Source of the DNA: DAHUXN01 sp963811805
GTDB taxonomy: Bacteria > Acidobacteriota > Terriglobia > Acidiferrales > UBA7541
DNA length: 64,000 nt
NCBI GenBank assembly: GCA_963811805.1
Contig: CAWESU010000001.1
Coordinates: 372,001 to 436,000, forward strand
Reading direction: 5' to 3'
The position numbers and the translations under genes are program-made. The notes beneath the pieces are model-generated. The model saw only the letters and a program-made list of their open reading frames with translations. It ran no database searches and was not told the origin of the DNA. Positions 42,488 through 50,428 of this stretch are shown here, piece by piece (position 1 is the stretch's first letter; every line of letters starts with the position of its first letter).

Positions 42488-43555
42488 CTATTTCGATGGA
42501 CAGCACGGACCTGGAGGAATTGGTTTGCCGTGAGGGCAGGTCTTGGGATGGCCAAGGAAAGAGCAGATGCGCTCGTCGAGTTCCGGGCTGATGATGTGCT
42601 CGAACTTGCAGGCTTGCGAATCCGCTTCGGCGTTAGCGATGGCGAACGTGTCCGTGAAAAGGCGCTCAGCGAGACGCCGCCGCCGCACCACGTCCCGAGC
42701 GCGGCGCTGGCCGCGATCGGTCAATTCAATCTCGGAATCTTGCACATCCACAAGGCCAACAACCGACAGCCGTTGAATGGTGCGCTCGGGGTCGGGGTCG
42801 AGCGAATGGAAACGCGCCAGCTTGGCGCGCTTGCCAACTTCCGCGCAGAGCCAGAGCTCTTCGAGGACGTGGTCGAAGCGTGCTTCATCTTCCGCCGAGT
42901 AGACGGTGATTTGCGCGAGCCGTCCGTGCGCGAGCTCGATGCGTCGGTCGGCGAGGCTGCCGATGGACGGGTCATGCGTGACCATCAGGATGGTGTGTCC
43001 CTCGGCGTGAAGCTCGCGAAGAAGATGAATCACCGTCCCTTCATTCACTTCGTCCAGATTGCCGGTGGGCTCGTCGGCGAGAATCAGCTTGGGATGATTG
43101 ATCAGCGCGCGAGCGACCGCAACGCGCTGCTGTTCGCCTCCGGAGAGCTGCGAAGGGAGATGCGTGAGGCGCTCGCCGAGACCGACGCGCTGCAAGGCCG
43201 TAACGGCCTCCGATTCGTCCGTGGTGCTATGGAAATATTGGGCGAGCATCACATTTTCGAGCGCCGTGAGGTAAGGAACCAAGTGGAATTGCTGGAAAAC
43301 AAATCCGATCTTTTCGGCGCGAAAGCGTGTGAGGCCGAATTCGTCCAGGCGGCCAACGTCGACGCTGTCGACGAAGGCGCTGCCCTCTGTGGGCGTATCC
43401 AAGCCGCCAAGAATATTGATGAGCGTGGTCTTACCCGAACCCGAGGGCCCCATGATTGCGATCCATTCGCCAGCTTCAACGGAAAAGGAAACGCCTTTGA
43501 GCGCGCAAACTTCGCCGAAGGATTTTTTCAGGTTCGCAACTTCGACGAGCGGCAC
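42488..43555 (-). CDS. ABC transporter ATPase fused to a DtxR-type metal regulator
   Basis: A 355-residue fusion protein. Residues 1-220 are a MacB/LolD-type ATPase: Walker A GPSGSGKT at 36-43, Q-loop FVFQQF, signature LSGGEQQR at 137-144, Walker B LILADEPT at 157-164 and H-loop His 194. Residues about 222-355 are a DtxR/MntR-like regulator: a winged-helix segment (about 228-285, with VVGLVDVQDSEIELTDRGQRRA), then the dimerisation/metal domain with RRRRLAERLF, C316-x2-E319-H320 (CKFEH) and the diagnostic FLGHPKTCPHGKPIPPG. GTG start at 43555, with GGAG upstream. It powers the two FtsX-like permeases of the iron operon. The regulator half may sense Fe or Mn; whether it still binds DNA is unknown. 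Confidence 0.9.
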   Translation of the reverse strand: MPLVEVANLKKSFGEVCALKGVSFSVEAGEWIAIMGPSGSGKTTLINILGGLDTPTEGSAFVDSVDVGRLDEFGLTRFRAEKIGFVFQQFHLVPYLTALENVMLAQYFHSTTDESEAVTALQRVGLGERLTHLPSQLSGGEQQRVAVARALINHPKLILADEPTGNLDEVNEGTVIHLLRELHAEGHTILMVTHDPSIGSLADRRIELAHGRLAQITVYSAEDEARFDHVLEELWLCAEVGKRAKLARFHSLDPDPERTIQRLSVVGLVDVQDSEIELTDRGQRRARDVVRRRRLAERLFTDTFAIANAEADSQACKFEHIISPELDERICSFLGHPKTCPHGKPIPPGPCCPSK

Positions 43556-43560
43556 TTTTC

Positions 43561-44697
43561 TTATTCTCCACGCAAAATAACGGCTGGACGAACGTTTCCC
43601 AAGAGCCGCAGAGGAATCGCGCCCGCGAGAGCCACCAGGAGCATCAGAGCCACAGTTGCCGGAAGCACTTCCCAACGCGGCGTGATGCTGGCGCTAAAGA
43701 CGCGGTGTCCCATCCAAATGGAAAGCAGCATGCCAAAAACATAACCGAGAATCGCCCCCGCGAACGCCATGATGCCGACCTCAGCCAGAAAAATTCGCAA
43801 TACCTTTTGCATCGAGCCTCCCAAGGCTTTCATCAAGCCCACGTCTTTGCGGCGTTCCATGGCCAGCGCGGCCATGGTAGCCAGGATGCAGAGCGCCGTG
43901 AGCACGAGAATGAGCAGGCCTGTCGAAAAAATCAAGAAACGAATGCGCCGGAGCAGCTTGCCTTCAGCCTCGGTCACTTGCGGAATTGGCTTGACGCTCA
44001 GAGCCGGAAGTGCGGATTGCAGATAGGCTTGCGCGGCGCGAACCTCCTCGGGCGAACCCGGAACACTGAACTGAACCAGTTGGATTTTGCCAGCAGCGCC
44101 AGCAAGCGTCTGCGCCACGGGCAGGTTCACAAATATCTGATTGTCTTCAGGCCCGCCAGCATCGATCACGCCAGCTACGGTGAGATTCGCCGCATGACCT
44201 TCGTAACTGAGCGCAAGCGCGCCTCCCATGACGAGGCCGAGGCTCCGGCTCACGTTGCGTCCCACTAGGCAATGCGTCACGTCGGTGCGCGAAAGGGACG
44301 CATCTCCCGAGATTTGCCACCACGGTGACATTTGCGCGACGCGGTCAAGCCAAACGCCCGCGACCACAACATCGCGACCGGGCACCGGACCGGCGCGCGC
44401 AACCAGATAAAGATACGGCGACGCGACCACTCCAGAGGATTGCAGCGGCTTGATCGATCCCATTACGGAAGCGTCGATCAGCGCGGAAGAAGCCGCGTCC
44501 GGTGCAGCGGCCGAAGGCGAAGAGACAACCAGGTTCGCGCCGAGGGAGCGAAACTCCTGTGCGAGCTTGCGATTGATATCCACGTCCAGATTCATGAGCG
44601 CGGAAACTACCGTGCCGCCGCTGGTGAGCGCCAGCAACGCGACAGTGAGCCGCACGCGATTTCCTCGCAGCAAATGCAGGAGAAGGCGTCTGAACAT
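43561..44697 (-). CDS. ABC transporter permease, FtsX/MacB-like (second)
   Basis: A 378-residue permease: one N-terminal helix (RLTVALLALTSGGTVVSAL), a large periplasmic domain of about 190 residues, and three C-terminal helices with the FtsX block RRKDVGLMKALGGSMQKVLRIFLAEVGIMAFAGAILGYVFG, ending in RPAVILRGE. This is the MacB-PCD plus FtsX layout. The ATG at 44697 shares one base with the stop of the first permease (TAATG). It is homologous to the upstream permease, and the pair probably forms a heterodimer with the ATPase-DtxR protein. In FTR1-linked operons (Fet/Cj1658-1663 type) such ABC modules support iron uptake. Confidence 0.88.
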   Translation of the reverse strand: MFRRLLLHLLRGNRVRLTVALLALTSGGTVVSALMNLDVDINRKLAQEFRSLGANLVVSSPSAAAPDAASSALIDASVMGSIKPLQSSGVVASPYLYLVARAGPVPGRDVVVAGVWLDRVAQMSPWWQISGDASLSRTDVTHCLVGRNVSRSLGLVMGGALALSYEGHAANLTVAGVIDAGGPEDNQIFVNLPVAQTLAGAAGKIQLVQFSVPGSPEEVRAAQAYLQSALPALSVKPIPQVTEAEGKLLRRIRFLIFSTGLLILVLTALCILATMAALAMERRKDVGLMKALGGSMQKVLRIFLAEVGIMAFAGAILGYVFGMLLSIWMGHRVFSASITPRWEVLPATVALMLLVALAGAIPLRLLGNVRPAVILRGE

Positions 44698-45995
44698 TAT
44701 TCGCCCCTCAGAATCGGAGCGGGAGAAATGTGCGCCGCGCGATAAAGCGGAATCCAGCTCCCCACGATAGCGACCACACCTGCAACGGCGAGAATTACGG
44801 GCAGGACAATCAGACGAGGAGACATTGCCACGCCGAAGACAGTTTCGCCGAGTTCGCGCGCCAGGCCCGCGCCGAGCGCGAATCCGATGCAACCGCCGAT
44901 GATGGCGAGAAACAGCTGCTCGGAAAAGAACAATCCACCGACAAGAAAATTGGTGGCGCCGAGGGCCTTCATCAATCCAACTTCCGAACGCCGTTCCATG
45001 ACGGTGGTCGCTGAGGTAGCAGCAACCGCGAGCGCGGCGGCGATGAGCGCAGCAATGGTGACGATCCAAAGCAGCAAGCTGACCTGGGAAAGAACACGGC
45101 CCTCCGTGTCCGCGATGCGGCGGATGGGTCGCACCTCCGTACCGGGGAAGACCTGCTGAATCTGGTGGCTAATCGAGCTGATGTAGGGAGTGCAATACCA
45201 GCGGTCAAATTCCGTGGGAGTCATAGTGTTGGGATCACGGCGGGAAAAAGCATCTTCTGGTTTGGTGAGCGCGCTGACGAAAAGAGTGCGGAATTGGCCG
45301 GGCTTGCCGGCAAGACTTTGCGCAATCTGCAAAGGACACAGAATCGCGTCGTCTTGCGAGTCGCCAGTGGAGACGATGCCCGTTACCGTTAGAGCCATAG
45401 CGCCGGCAGATTCCGCGGTGGAGAGACTCAGAACGTTACCAACACCAATTCCATATTTCTCTGCCAACGAAGTCCCTACGACGCACTGCGAAGTATCGTC
45501 AGTAAACCACCGACCGCGGATTTTCCACCACGGATGCGTCGAGCTAGCCCCTGTCACGAACGTCGAACCATCTTCCACAGGGACGGAGTGCTTATACCAG
45601 GTGCCTATCAGTGGCGCGGCAAAAGCCTTGCCGGAAGCATTGCCGCGAGAAGCCGCGACGTCGACGGGAACGTCGAGGAACGGCGTAAAGCCGATGATGT
45701 TGTGTCGCCAGAAAATCAATTTGAGCTTCGGCAACAAGGATACCGATAGATAAGCGCCCTGCGTGACCGGGCGATAGTCGACACCGCCGATTTCGACTGG
45801 CAATGTATCGTCCTGCGGAGTAACCAGCAAATTCGCGCCGAAGCTCCGGAATTCGCGGGCGAGCTGGTCGCCAACGTCGATGGCCACCGTGAACGTCGCC
45901 GTGGCCACGGCCATGCCCAAAACCAGCGCGACGCCGGTCAGCAGCTTGCGGCGCGGATTGCGTATAAATGATTCCTTGAGGAGGCGTATGAACAT
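44697..45995 (-). CDS. ABC transporter permease, FtsX/MacB-like (first)
   Basis: A 432-residue permease with the same plan as its downstream homologue: N-terminal helix (LLTGVALVLGMAVATATFTVAI), a large periplasmic region including FRSFGANLLVTPQDD and a long loop with several Trp/Cys residues (STHPWWKIRGRWF), then three helices ending in ISPAPILRGE. The FtsX signature ERRSEVGLMKALGATNFLVGGLFFSEQLFLAIIGGCIGFALG is present. It follows FTR1 by about 27 bp. The matching extracytoplasmic domains suggest a function in handling substrate or partner proteins outside the membrane. Confidence 0.88.
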   Translation of the reverse strand: MFIRLLKESFIRNPRRKLLTGVALVLGMAVATATFTVAIDVGDQLAREFRSFGANLLVTPQDDTLPVEIGGVDYRPVTQGAYLSVSLLPKLKLIFWRHNIIGFTPFLDVPVDVAASRGNASGKAFAAPLIGTWYKHSVPVEDGSTFVTGASSTHPWWKIRGRWFTDDTSQCVVGTSLAEKYGIGVGNVLSLSTAESAGAMALTVTGIVSTGDSQDDAILCPLQIAQSLAGKPGQFRTLFVSALTKPEDAFSRRDPNTMTPTEFDRWYCTPYISSISHQIQQVFPGTEVRPIRRIADTEGRVLSQVSLLLWIVTIAALIAAALAVAATSATTVMERRSEVGLMKALGATNFLVGGLFFSEQLFLAIIGGCIGFALGAGLARELGETVFGVAMSPRLIVLPVILAVAGVVAIVGSWIPLYRAAHISPAPILRGE

Positions 45996-46022
45996 CTTAT
46001 TGTTTTCGCAGCGCGCTCATCT

Positions 46023-47285
46023 CTACTTCTGAATCTGCGAAACTGCGGTGGATATCGCGGAAACGTCAATGACGATGTCCTCGCCATCGACGTGCGACGG
46101 GAACGCAATGGGATTGCATCCGCCGGGCATGCCCACTTCGGCGGCGTTAATCGGCGCACCGCAATTGCGGCAAATCAGCGTCGAACCCTCCTGTCGAAAA
46201 CCGATGGCACCGCAAATCTGGCAGGCGTCGAGCGCCGTAGCATATTGCCCGTTGGGCTTGCGAATGATCAGAAACCGGATGGCCGATCCTTGCACATCAA
46301 CGGAGTAGAAATGAAGGTCCACGCCGTTCATGTCGGCCACCGGAACGCGGACAATGTTCCCCACCGCAACAAGTTTTTCCGCTTCGGGCGGAGCAGCCGA
46401 CGCGCGCGTGTAAACAAATTCAGCGGTCAGGGACAGAATCACCACTAGGCAGAGAAAAGCCGTCGCCGCAGTCCAGATACTGCGGCGGCGATGCTCGTAC
46501 TGGCGAAGACGTTTTTCCGCGGGGTTCGCGACGGAGTTCACCGCGGCAGTGCGAAGCGCAAACCACTCACGAAGGACGACGATGACGGCCACGGCCAGGA
46601 TTACCACAAAAAAGAAGTATTCGTTGCGCACAATCGGGCCGACGATGGCCATTTCGCGTGCGCTCGAGGGCAGCCAGAGCGCCTCGCTCATTTCGTGAAA
46701 GCCGGTGAGCGCCAGCTGTAGGGCGACAACAATCAGTATCGTACTCGTCGCCGCGAAGAAGCGGCCCAGAGGCACTTTCAAAGTTCCCTGGAAGAAGAAA
46801 ACTCCAACGGCCACGGCGAGCGCGATGCCGATGCCGGTTCCGATCCACACCTGCAACCCGGCGATGGAAAGCTCCACGGCGCGCAAAATGAGGATCAGTT
46901 CGGCGCCTTCGCGAACGACCATCAGAAAAACAAAAAACCCGATTCCCCAGCCGGCTAGGCGCTCGCTCCGTTGCGCATAACGCTCGATGCGCTGCTCGAT
47001 ATCCTTGCGCAAACGGCGCGCCACGCGGTTCATCCAGATAATCATGGAAACCACGAGGACCGCGGCCGTAAGCATGAGGACGCCCTCAAAGCCGTCTTCG
47101 CTGATCTGCCAGCGTTGCAGCACAATGGCCGCAGCGAAGCTCAGTGCGACAGCGGCAGCCAAGCCTGCCCAAACGTAACGAGCCAGCGCGCGGCGACCGG
47201 TGCGGTTGAGATACACTAGAACAATGCCGACGACAAGGGCGGCTTCAACGCCTTCGCGGAGAGCAATTAATAGAGCAGAAAGCAT
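46023..47285 (-). CDS. FTR1-family iron permease fused to a DUF2318 domain
   Basis: A 420-residue inner-membrane protein. Residues 1-250 form a seven-helix FTR1 domain with two REGxE iron motifs: LREGVEAALVVGIVL near residue 8 and VREGAELILIL near 125. Residues about 270-420 follow a further helix (TAATAFLCLVVILSLTAEFVY) and form a DUF2318 domain with DACQICGAIGF, LICRNCGAPINAAEVG and GGCNPIAF, a predicted metal-binding periplasmic domain. In Campylobacter and E. coli Fet loci these are separate genes beside P19 and an ABC module. Start chosen at 47285 (MLSALLIALREG). First gene of the iron operon. Confidence 0.93.
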   Translation of the reverse strand: MLSALLIALREGVEAALVVGIVLVYLNRTGRRALARYVWAGLAAAVALSFAAAIVLQRWQISEDGFEGVLMLTAAVLVVSMIIWMNRVARRLRKDIEQRIERYAQRSERLAGWGIGFFVFLMVVREGAELILILRAVELSIAGLQVWIGTGIGIALAVAVGVFFFQGTLKVPLGRFFAATSTILIVVALQLALTGFHEMSEALWLPSSAREMAIVGPIVRNEYFFFVVILAVAVIVVLREWFALRTAAVNSVANPAEKRLRQYEHRRRSIWTAATAFLCLVVILSLTAEFVYTRASAAPPEAEKLVAVGNIVRVPVADMNGVDLHFYSVDVQGSAIRFLIIRKPNGQYATALDACQICGAIGFRQEGSTLICRNCGAPINAAEVGMPGGCNPIAFPSHVDGEDIVIDVSAISTAVSQIQK

Positions 47286-47303
47286 GGGCTTGTGATCCCG
47301 ACC

Positions 47304-47335
47304 AGTTGAAACCAAGTATCAACTAGAAAAGTTGA
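47304..47335. promoter_or_regulatory. Candidate operator: TCAACT-N5-AGTTGA palindrome plus a third hexamer
   Basis: A 17-bp palindrome TCAACT-AGAAA-AGTTGA (47319-47335) overlaps the predicted start site, and another AGTTGA occurs at 47304-47309. Position over the transcription start suggests repression. It does not match the standard DtxR, MntR or Fur consensus, so the binding protein is a guess. Confidence 0.4.
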
Positions 47336-47363
47336 GTTTACCGCGAGGAAGCGACGGAAGCAA
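47335..47363 (-). promoter_or_regulatory. Promoter of the iron uptake operon
   Basis: On the minus strand TTGCTT (47363-47358) and TAAACT (47340-47335) lie 17 bp apart, about 50 bp before the FTR1 start. Transcription should begin near 47328, inside the palindrome described next. Confidence 0.55.
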
Positions 47364-47521
47364 GCGAAATGCCCTACCCCACGTGAACGCCGGGAGCAAA
47401 GGCGTCTGCGGGCTTCTGTCGCAAGAATAACAGGCACAAGACTTGGCTTTCGCGGCACAGACCCAGGCAACTTCATGTCCTTCCTTCCAATCTGTGTAAG
47501 ATAGCCAAAGGGCTGATTTTC

Positions 47522-50428
47522 TTGCGCTCGAACACACTCATCGCGCTTTTTCTTTGCGCCGCGCTCGCTACCGCCGCGCAAACGCAGACGCCGCCGAAGC
47601 CCGCTTGGAAGGGCCAGCAGGCGGCTGTCGCGAAGAGCCTCGCGAACAAGCCGCTGGATACGAAACAGGCAAGAGCCGCGTACAAGCGCGGGTTGGAGGC
47701 AGAAAAGGAAGGAAATTGGCTGATGGCGTTCGCGGCTTATTCGGAAGCCGTACGGCAGGATTCGACAAGCCGCGAATATCTGCTGCGGCGCGAAATCGCG
47801 CGCGGCAAAGTCGTGGGCGAAGAGGTTGACCGCGCCGAGCAGGACGCGTTGGTGGACAACCTGGGCGAAGCGCGGAATGAACTGCATGCTGCACTCATGC
47901 TCGATCCGGGCGACGAAATGGTGCGCGAACGACTGGCGCAGCTGGCGCCTTCGTCGACCGAACTGCTGCGAAACTTGATGCTCGAACCAGCAGGCGAGGT
48001 GCGCCTGAAACCCCAAACGGGAACGCGAAGCTTCGATTTTCGCGGCGATACGGCAAGCGCATACGAGGAAGTGGCGCGGGAATTCGGCTTGGAGGCTTCG
48101 TTTGACGCGGAGCTGCAATCTAGACCGGTTCGTCTGAAGATTGAAAATGTGGATTTTGAGACGGCCATGCGCGTGCTTGGAGACATGACCGTAACCTTCT
48201 GGCGGCCGTTAACATCGCGATTGTTCTTTGTCGCCGCGGACACACCGGAGAAGAGGCGGGCCTATGACCTCTCGGTTGTCCGCACCGTGCAATTGCCGAA
48301 CGCTGAAACCAACGACGAAATGACCCAGGAACTCCGTTTGGTGCGCGAGATGGCAGGAATCCGCGCAGAATTGAATCTCGCGAGCCGAACCATAACCATG
48401 CGAGCTTCCCCACAAGCGGTTTCCGTGGCGGCGCAACTGCTGGACCAATTGGAACAACCCCACGGTGAAGTGGTGCTCGAGATGGAACTCCTGGAAGTTG
48501 ACCGCACTGCGGCCACCGAGCTCGGCATCACGCCACCGCAGACAGCGCAGGTCTTCACACTGAGCGCCCAGGAGATTCAAGAGGCGCAAGAAGGAGCGGC
48601 GGGCCTGGTTTCCGTGATCCAGCAGTTATTCGGATCAGGTAGCAGCCTGTCGGGACTGGGATCTTTGATACCGCCCTTGGTGGCCTTCGGCGGAGGCAAC
48701 TCAAGATTCCTGGCGACTCTTCCCGGAGCCGCTGCCGCGTTCTCCGAAACGTTAAACACCGTGCGGACCGGTGAACGCGTATTGCTTCGCGCGCAGGATG
48801 GCAAGCCAGCCACGTTTTTCGTCGGCGAGCGCGTTCCCGTCGATCTCGCGCAGTATTCCTCAGGCCTGACCACTCCGGAGTTCATTGCCGGATCTTCGTC
48901 GAGCCTCTTTCCTGAATCGACCATTGCGACGGGACAGCAGCCGGTCGCGGTCATTTCTGCGGATTTTACTTTGAATGGAAATATTGACTTGGCGGTGGCC
49001 AACCAGGCGAGTAACACCGTCTCCATTTTCTTGGGCAACGGGAACGGAACCTTCAGCAGCGCCGAAACTTTGACAACCGGAAACGGGCCCGTTGCGCTGG
49101 TGACCGCGGACTTCAACGGTGACGGCATTCCTGACTTGGCCGTGCTGAATCAAACCGACAATACCGTTTCGATTTTCCTGGGTAATGGCGACGGGACATT
49201 TGCGCTGAAGGGAACCTTCGCTACGGGGAAAAATCCCGTAGCAATCGCGTCTGGACCTTTCACCAGCACTGGATACAACGATTTGGCGGTGGTAAACCAA
49301 GGGGAGAATACGGTTTCGATTTTGCTGGGCAATGGCGATGGGACCTTCCAAACGCAAACAAAATTTGCCACTGGGGCAGGGCCTTCCGCGATCACCACGA
49401 CATCTTTCACCAGCGACGGCAATGTCGATCTCGCGGTGACGAACCAGACGGCAAACACCGTCTCCGTCTTCTTGGGCAATGGGAACGGCACTTTCAGCAA
49501 TTCAACCACTCTTGCCACCGGACACACTCCCGTGGCGCTGGCTGCCGCACAATTCGATTTGGATAACAGCACGAACACCGACCTGGCGATCGTGAATCAG
49601 GGCGATGACACTCTCTTGGTTTATTTGGGCAACGGCGACGGCACGTTCGCGCTGGGAAGCACATTCGTCCTGAACAATGCATCTGCATCGGGAAACAAGC
49701 CGGTCGCGATTACCGAGGCAGATTTTAATGCCGATGGGTTCCCGGATTTGGCGGTGACGGACGAGGACGCAGATACCGTATCCATTCTAATCGGAAATGG
49801 AGACGGGACATTCGCGACACCGCTTATTTTGCCGGCGGGAAGCGAGCCTATCGGACTGGCTTCCGGCGCCTTTCTGGGTTCCACCAGTCCGCCCGACTTG
49901 GCGATCGCCGACTCGGCAGCAAACGAGCTGACCATCATTCAGAACGATGCAACGTTCAGTCCAACCGGAGCCGGCTCGGTTGCCTCGACTCCCTATCCCT
50001 CCGCTGAATACGAAGACGTCGGATTGAAGATTAAGGCTACGCCTTATATTCAAGCAGGTGGGGACATCACGCTGGACTTGCATTTCGAACTGCGAAGCCT
50101 CACCGCGGCCACGCTCAACGGAATCCCGGTGATCAGCAATGAGACTGTGGAGCAAACAGTCAGCTCCAAGGCGGGGCAAACAACGGCGCTCGCCGGTATC
50201 ATTGAATCCACCGAGATGAGCGCCATCAATGGGACTCCCGGAGCGGAATTATTGGGACCCTTGTCGCTGGCGGCAAGTTCTTCCAACACACAGAACACCA
50301 GTACGGAACTGCTGATCCTGTTGACCCCGCGCGTGGTGCAGTGGACTCCAGAAACGGGAAAACCCATCTACGCGGGGAGGTTGCCTGCGACGGGAGGGGC
50401 CTTCCCAGGCTTCCGGCCAGTACCTTGA
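47522..50428 (+). CDS. Secretin with TPR N-terminus and an inserted seven-repeat VCBS propeller
   Basis: A 968-residue outer-membrane secretin-family protein beginning at a TTG. A signal peptide (1-20) is followed by a TPR-like region (about 47-140), secretin periplasmic domains (about 165-315: FDFRGDTASAYEEVAREFGLEASFD, VRLKIENVDFETAMRVLG) and the barrel domain, which starts near 316 (VVLEMELLEVDRTAATELGI). After FFVGERVPVDL (433-442) the barrel is interrupted by residues about 465-812. This insert has seven FG-GAP/VCBS repeats of about 49 residues with SIFLGNGNGTF-type motifs near 501, 550, 599, 648, 699, 754 and 803. The barrel resumes at EYEDVGLKIKATPYI (829) and ends with PVISNETVEQTVSSKAGQTTALAGI and LLILLTPRVV. 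No other secretion genes adjoin it. Confidence 0.88.
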   Translation: MRSNTLIALFLCAALATAAQTQTPPKPAWKGQQAAVAKSLANKPLDTKQARAAYKRGLEAEKEGNWLMAFAAYSEAVRQDSTSREYLLRREIARGKVVGEEVDRAEQDALVDNLGEARNELHAALMLDPGDEMVRERLAQLAPSSTELLRNLMLEPAGEVRLKPQTGTRSFDFRGDTASAYEEVAREFGLEASFDAELQSRPVRLKIENVDFETAMRVLGDMTVTFWRPLTSRLFFVAADTPEKRRAYDLSVVRTVQLPNAETNDEMTQELRLVREMAGIRAELNLASRTITMRASPQAVSVAAQLLDQLEQPHGEVVLEMELLEVDRTAATELGITPPQTAQVFTLSAQEIQEAQEGAAGLVSVIQQLFGSGSSLSGLGSLIPPLVAFGGGNSRFLATLPGAAAAFSETLNTVRTGERVLLRAQDGKPATFFVGERVPVDLAQYSSGLTTPEFIAGSSSSLFPESTIATGQQPVAVISADFTLNGNIDLAVANQASNTVSIFLGNGNGTFSSAETLTTGNGPVALVTADFNGDGIPDLAVLNQTDNTVSIFLGNGDGTFALKGTFATGKNPVAIASGPFTSTGYNDLAVVNQGENTVSILLGNGDGTFQTQTKFATGAGPSAITTTSFTSDGNVDLAVTNQTANTVSVFLGNGNGTFSNSTTLATGHTPVALAAAQFDLDNSTNTDLAIVNQGDDTLLVYLGNGDGTFALGSTFVLNNASASGNKPVAITEADFNADGFPDLAVTDEDADTVSILIGNGDGTFATPLILPAGSEPIGLASGAFLGSTSPPDLAIADSAANELTIIQNDATFSPTGAGSVASTPYPSAEYEDVGLKIKATPYIQAGGDITLDLHFELRSLTAATLNGIPVISNETVEQTVSSKAGQTTALAGIIESTEMSAINGTPGAELLGPLSLAASSSNTQNTSTELLILLTPRVVQWTPETGKPIYAGRLPATGGAFPGFRPVP
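48914..49957 (+). repeat. Seven tandem VCBS/FG-GAP coding repeats (about 147 bp each)
   Basis: Within the secretin gene, codons for V-A-V/L, a D-F-N/D-G-D/N segment, D-L-A-V and L-G-N-G-(D/N)-G-T-F recur seven times. The average period is about 147-150 bp. The seventh copy is degenerate. Sequence identity at DNA level is moderate, implying old duplication. Confidence 0.85.

Noticed and set aside
43561..45069. 502-residue start for the second permease
   Set aside because: The extra N-terminus lies inside the first permease gene in another frame; the TAATG junction at 44697 gives the natural start.
48914..49957. CRISPR-like or minisatellite repeats
   Set aside because: The period of about 147 bp is coding, in frame, and corresponds to VCBS repeats; there are no identical repeats or spacers.
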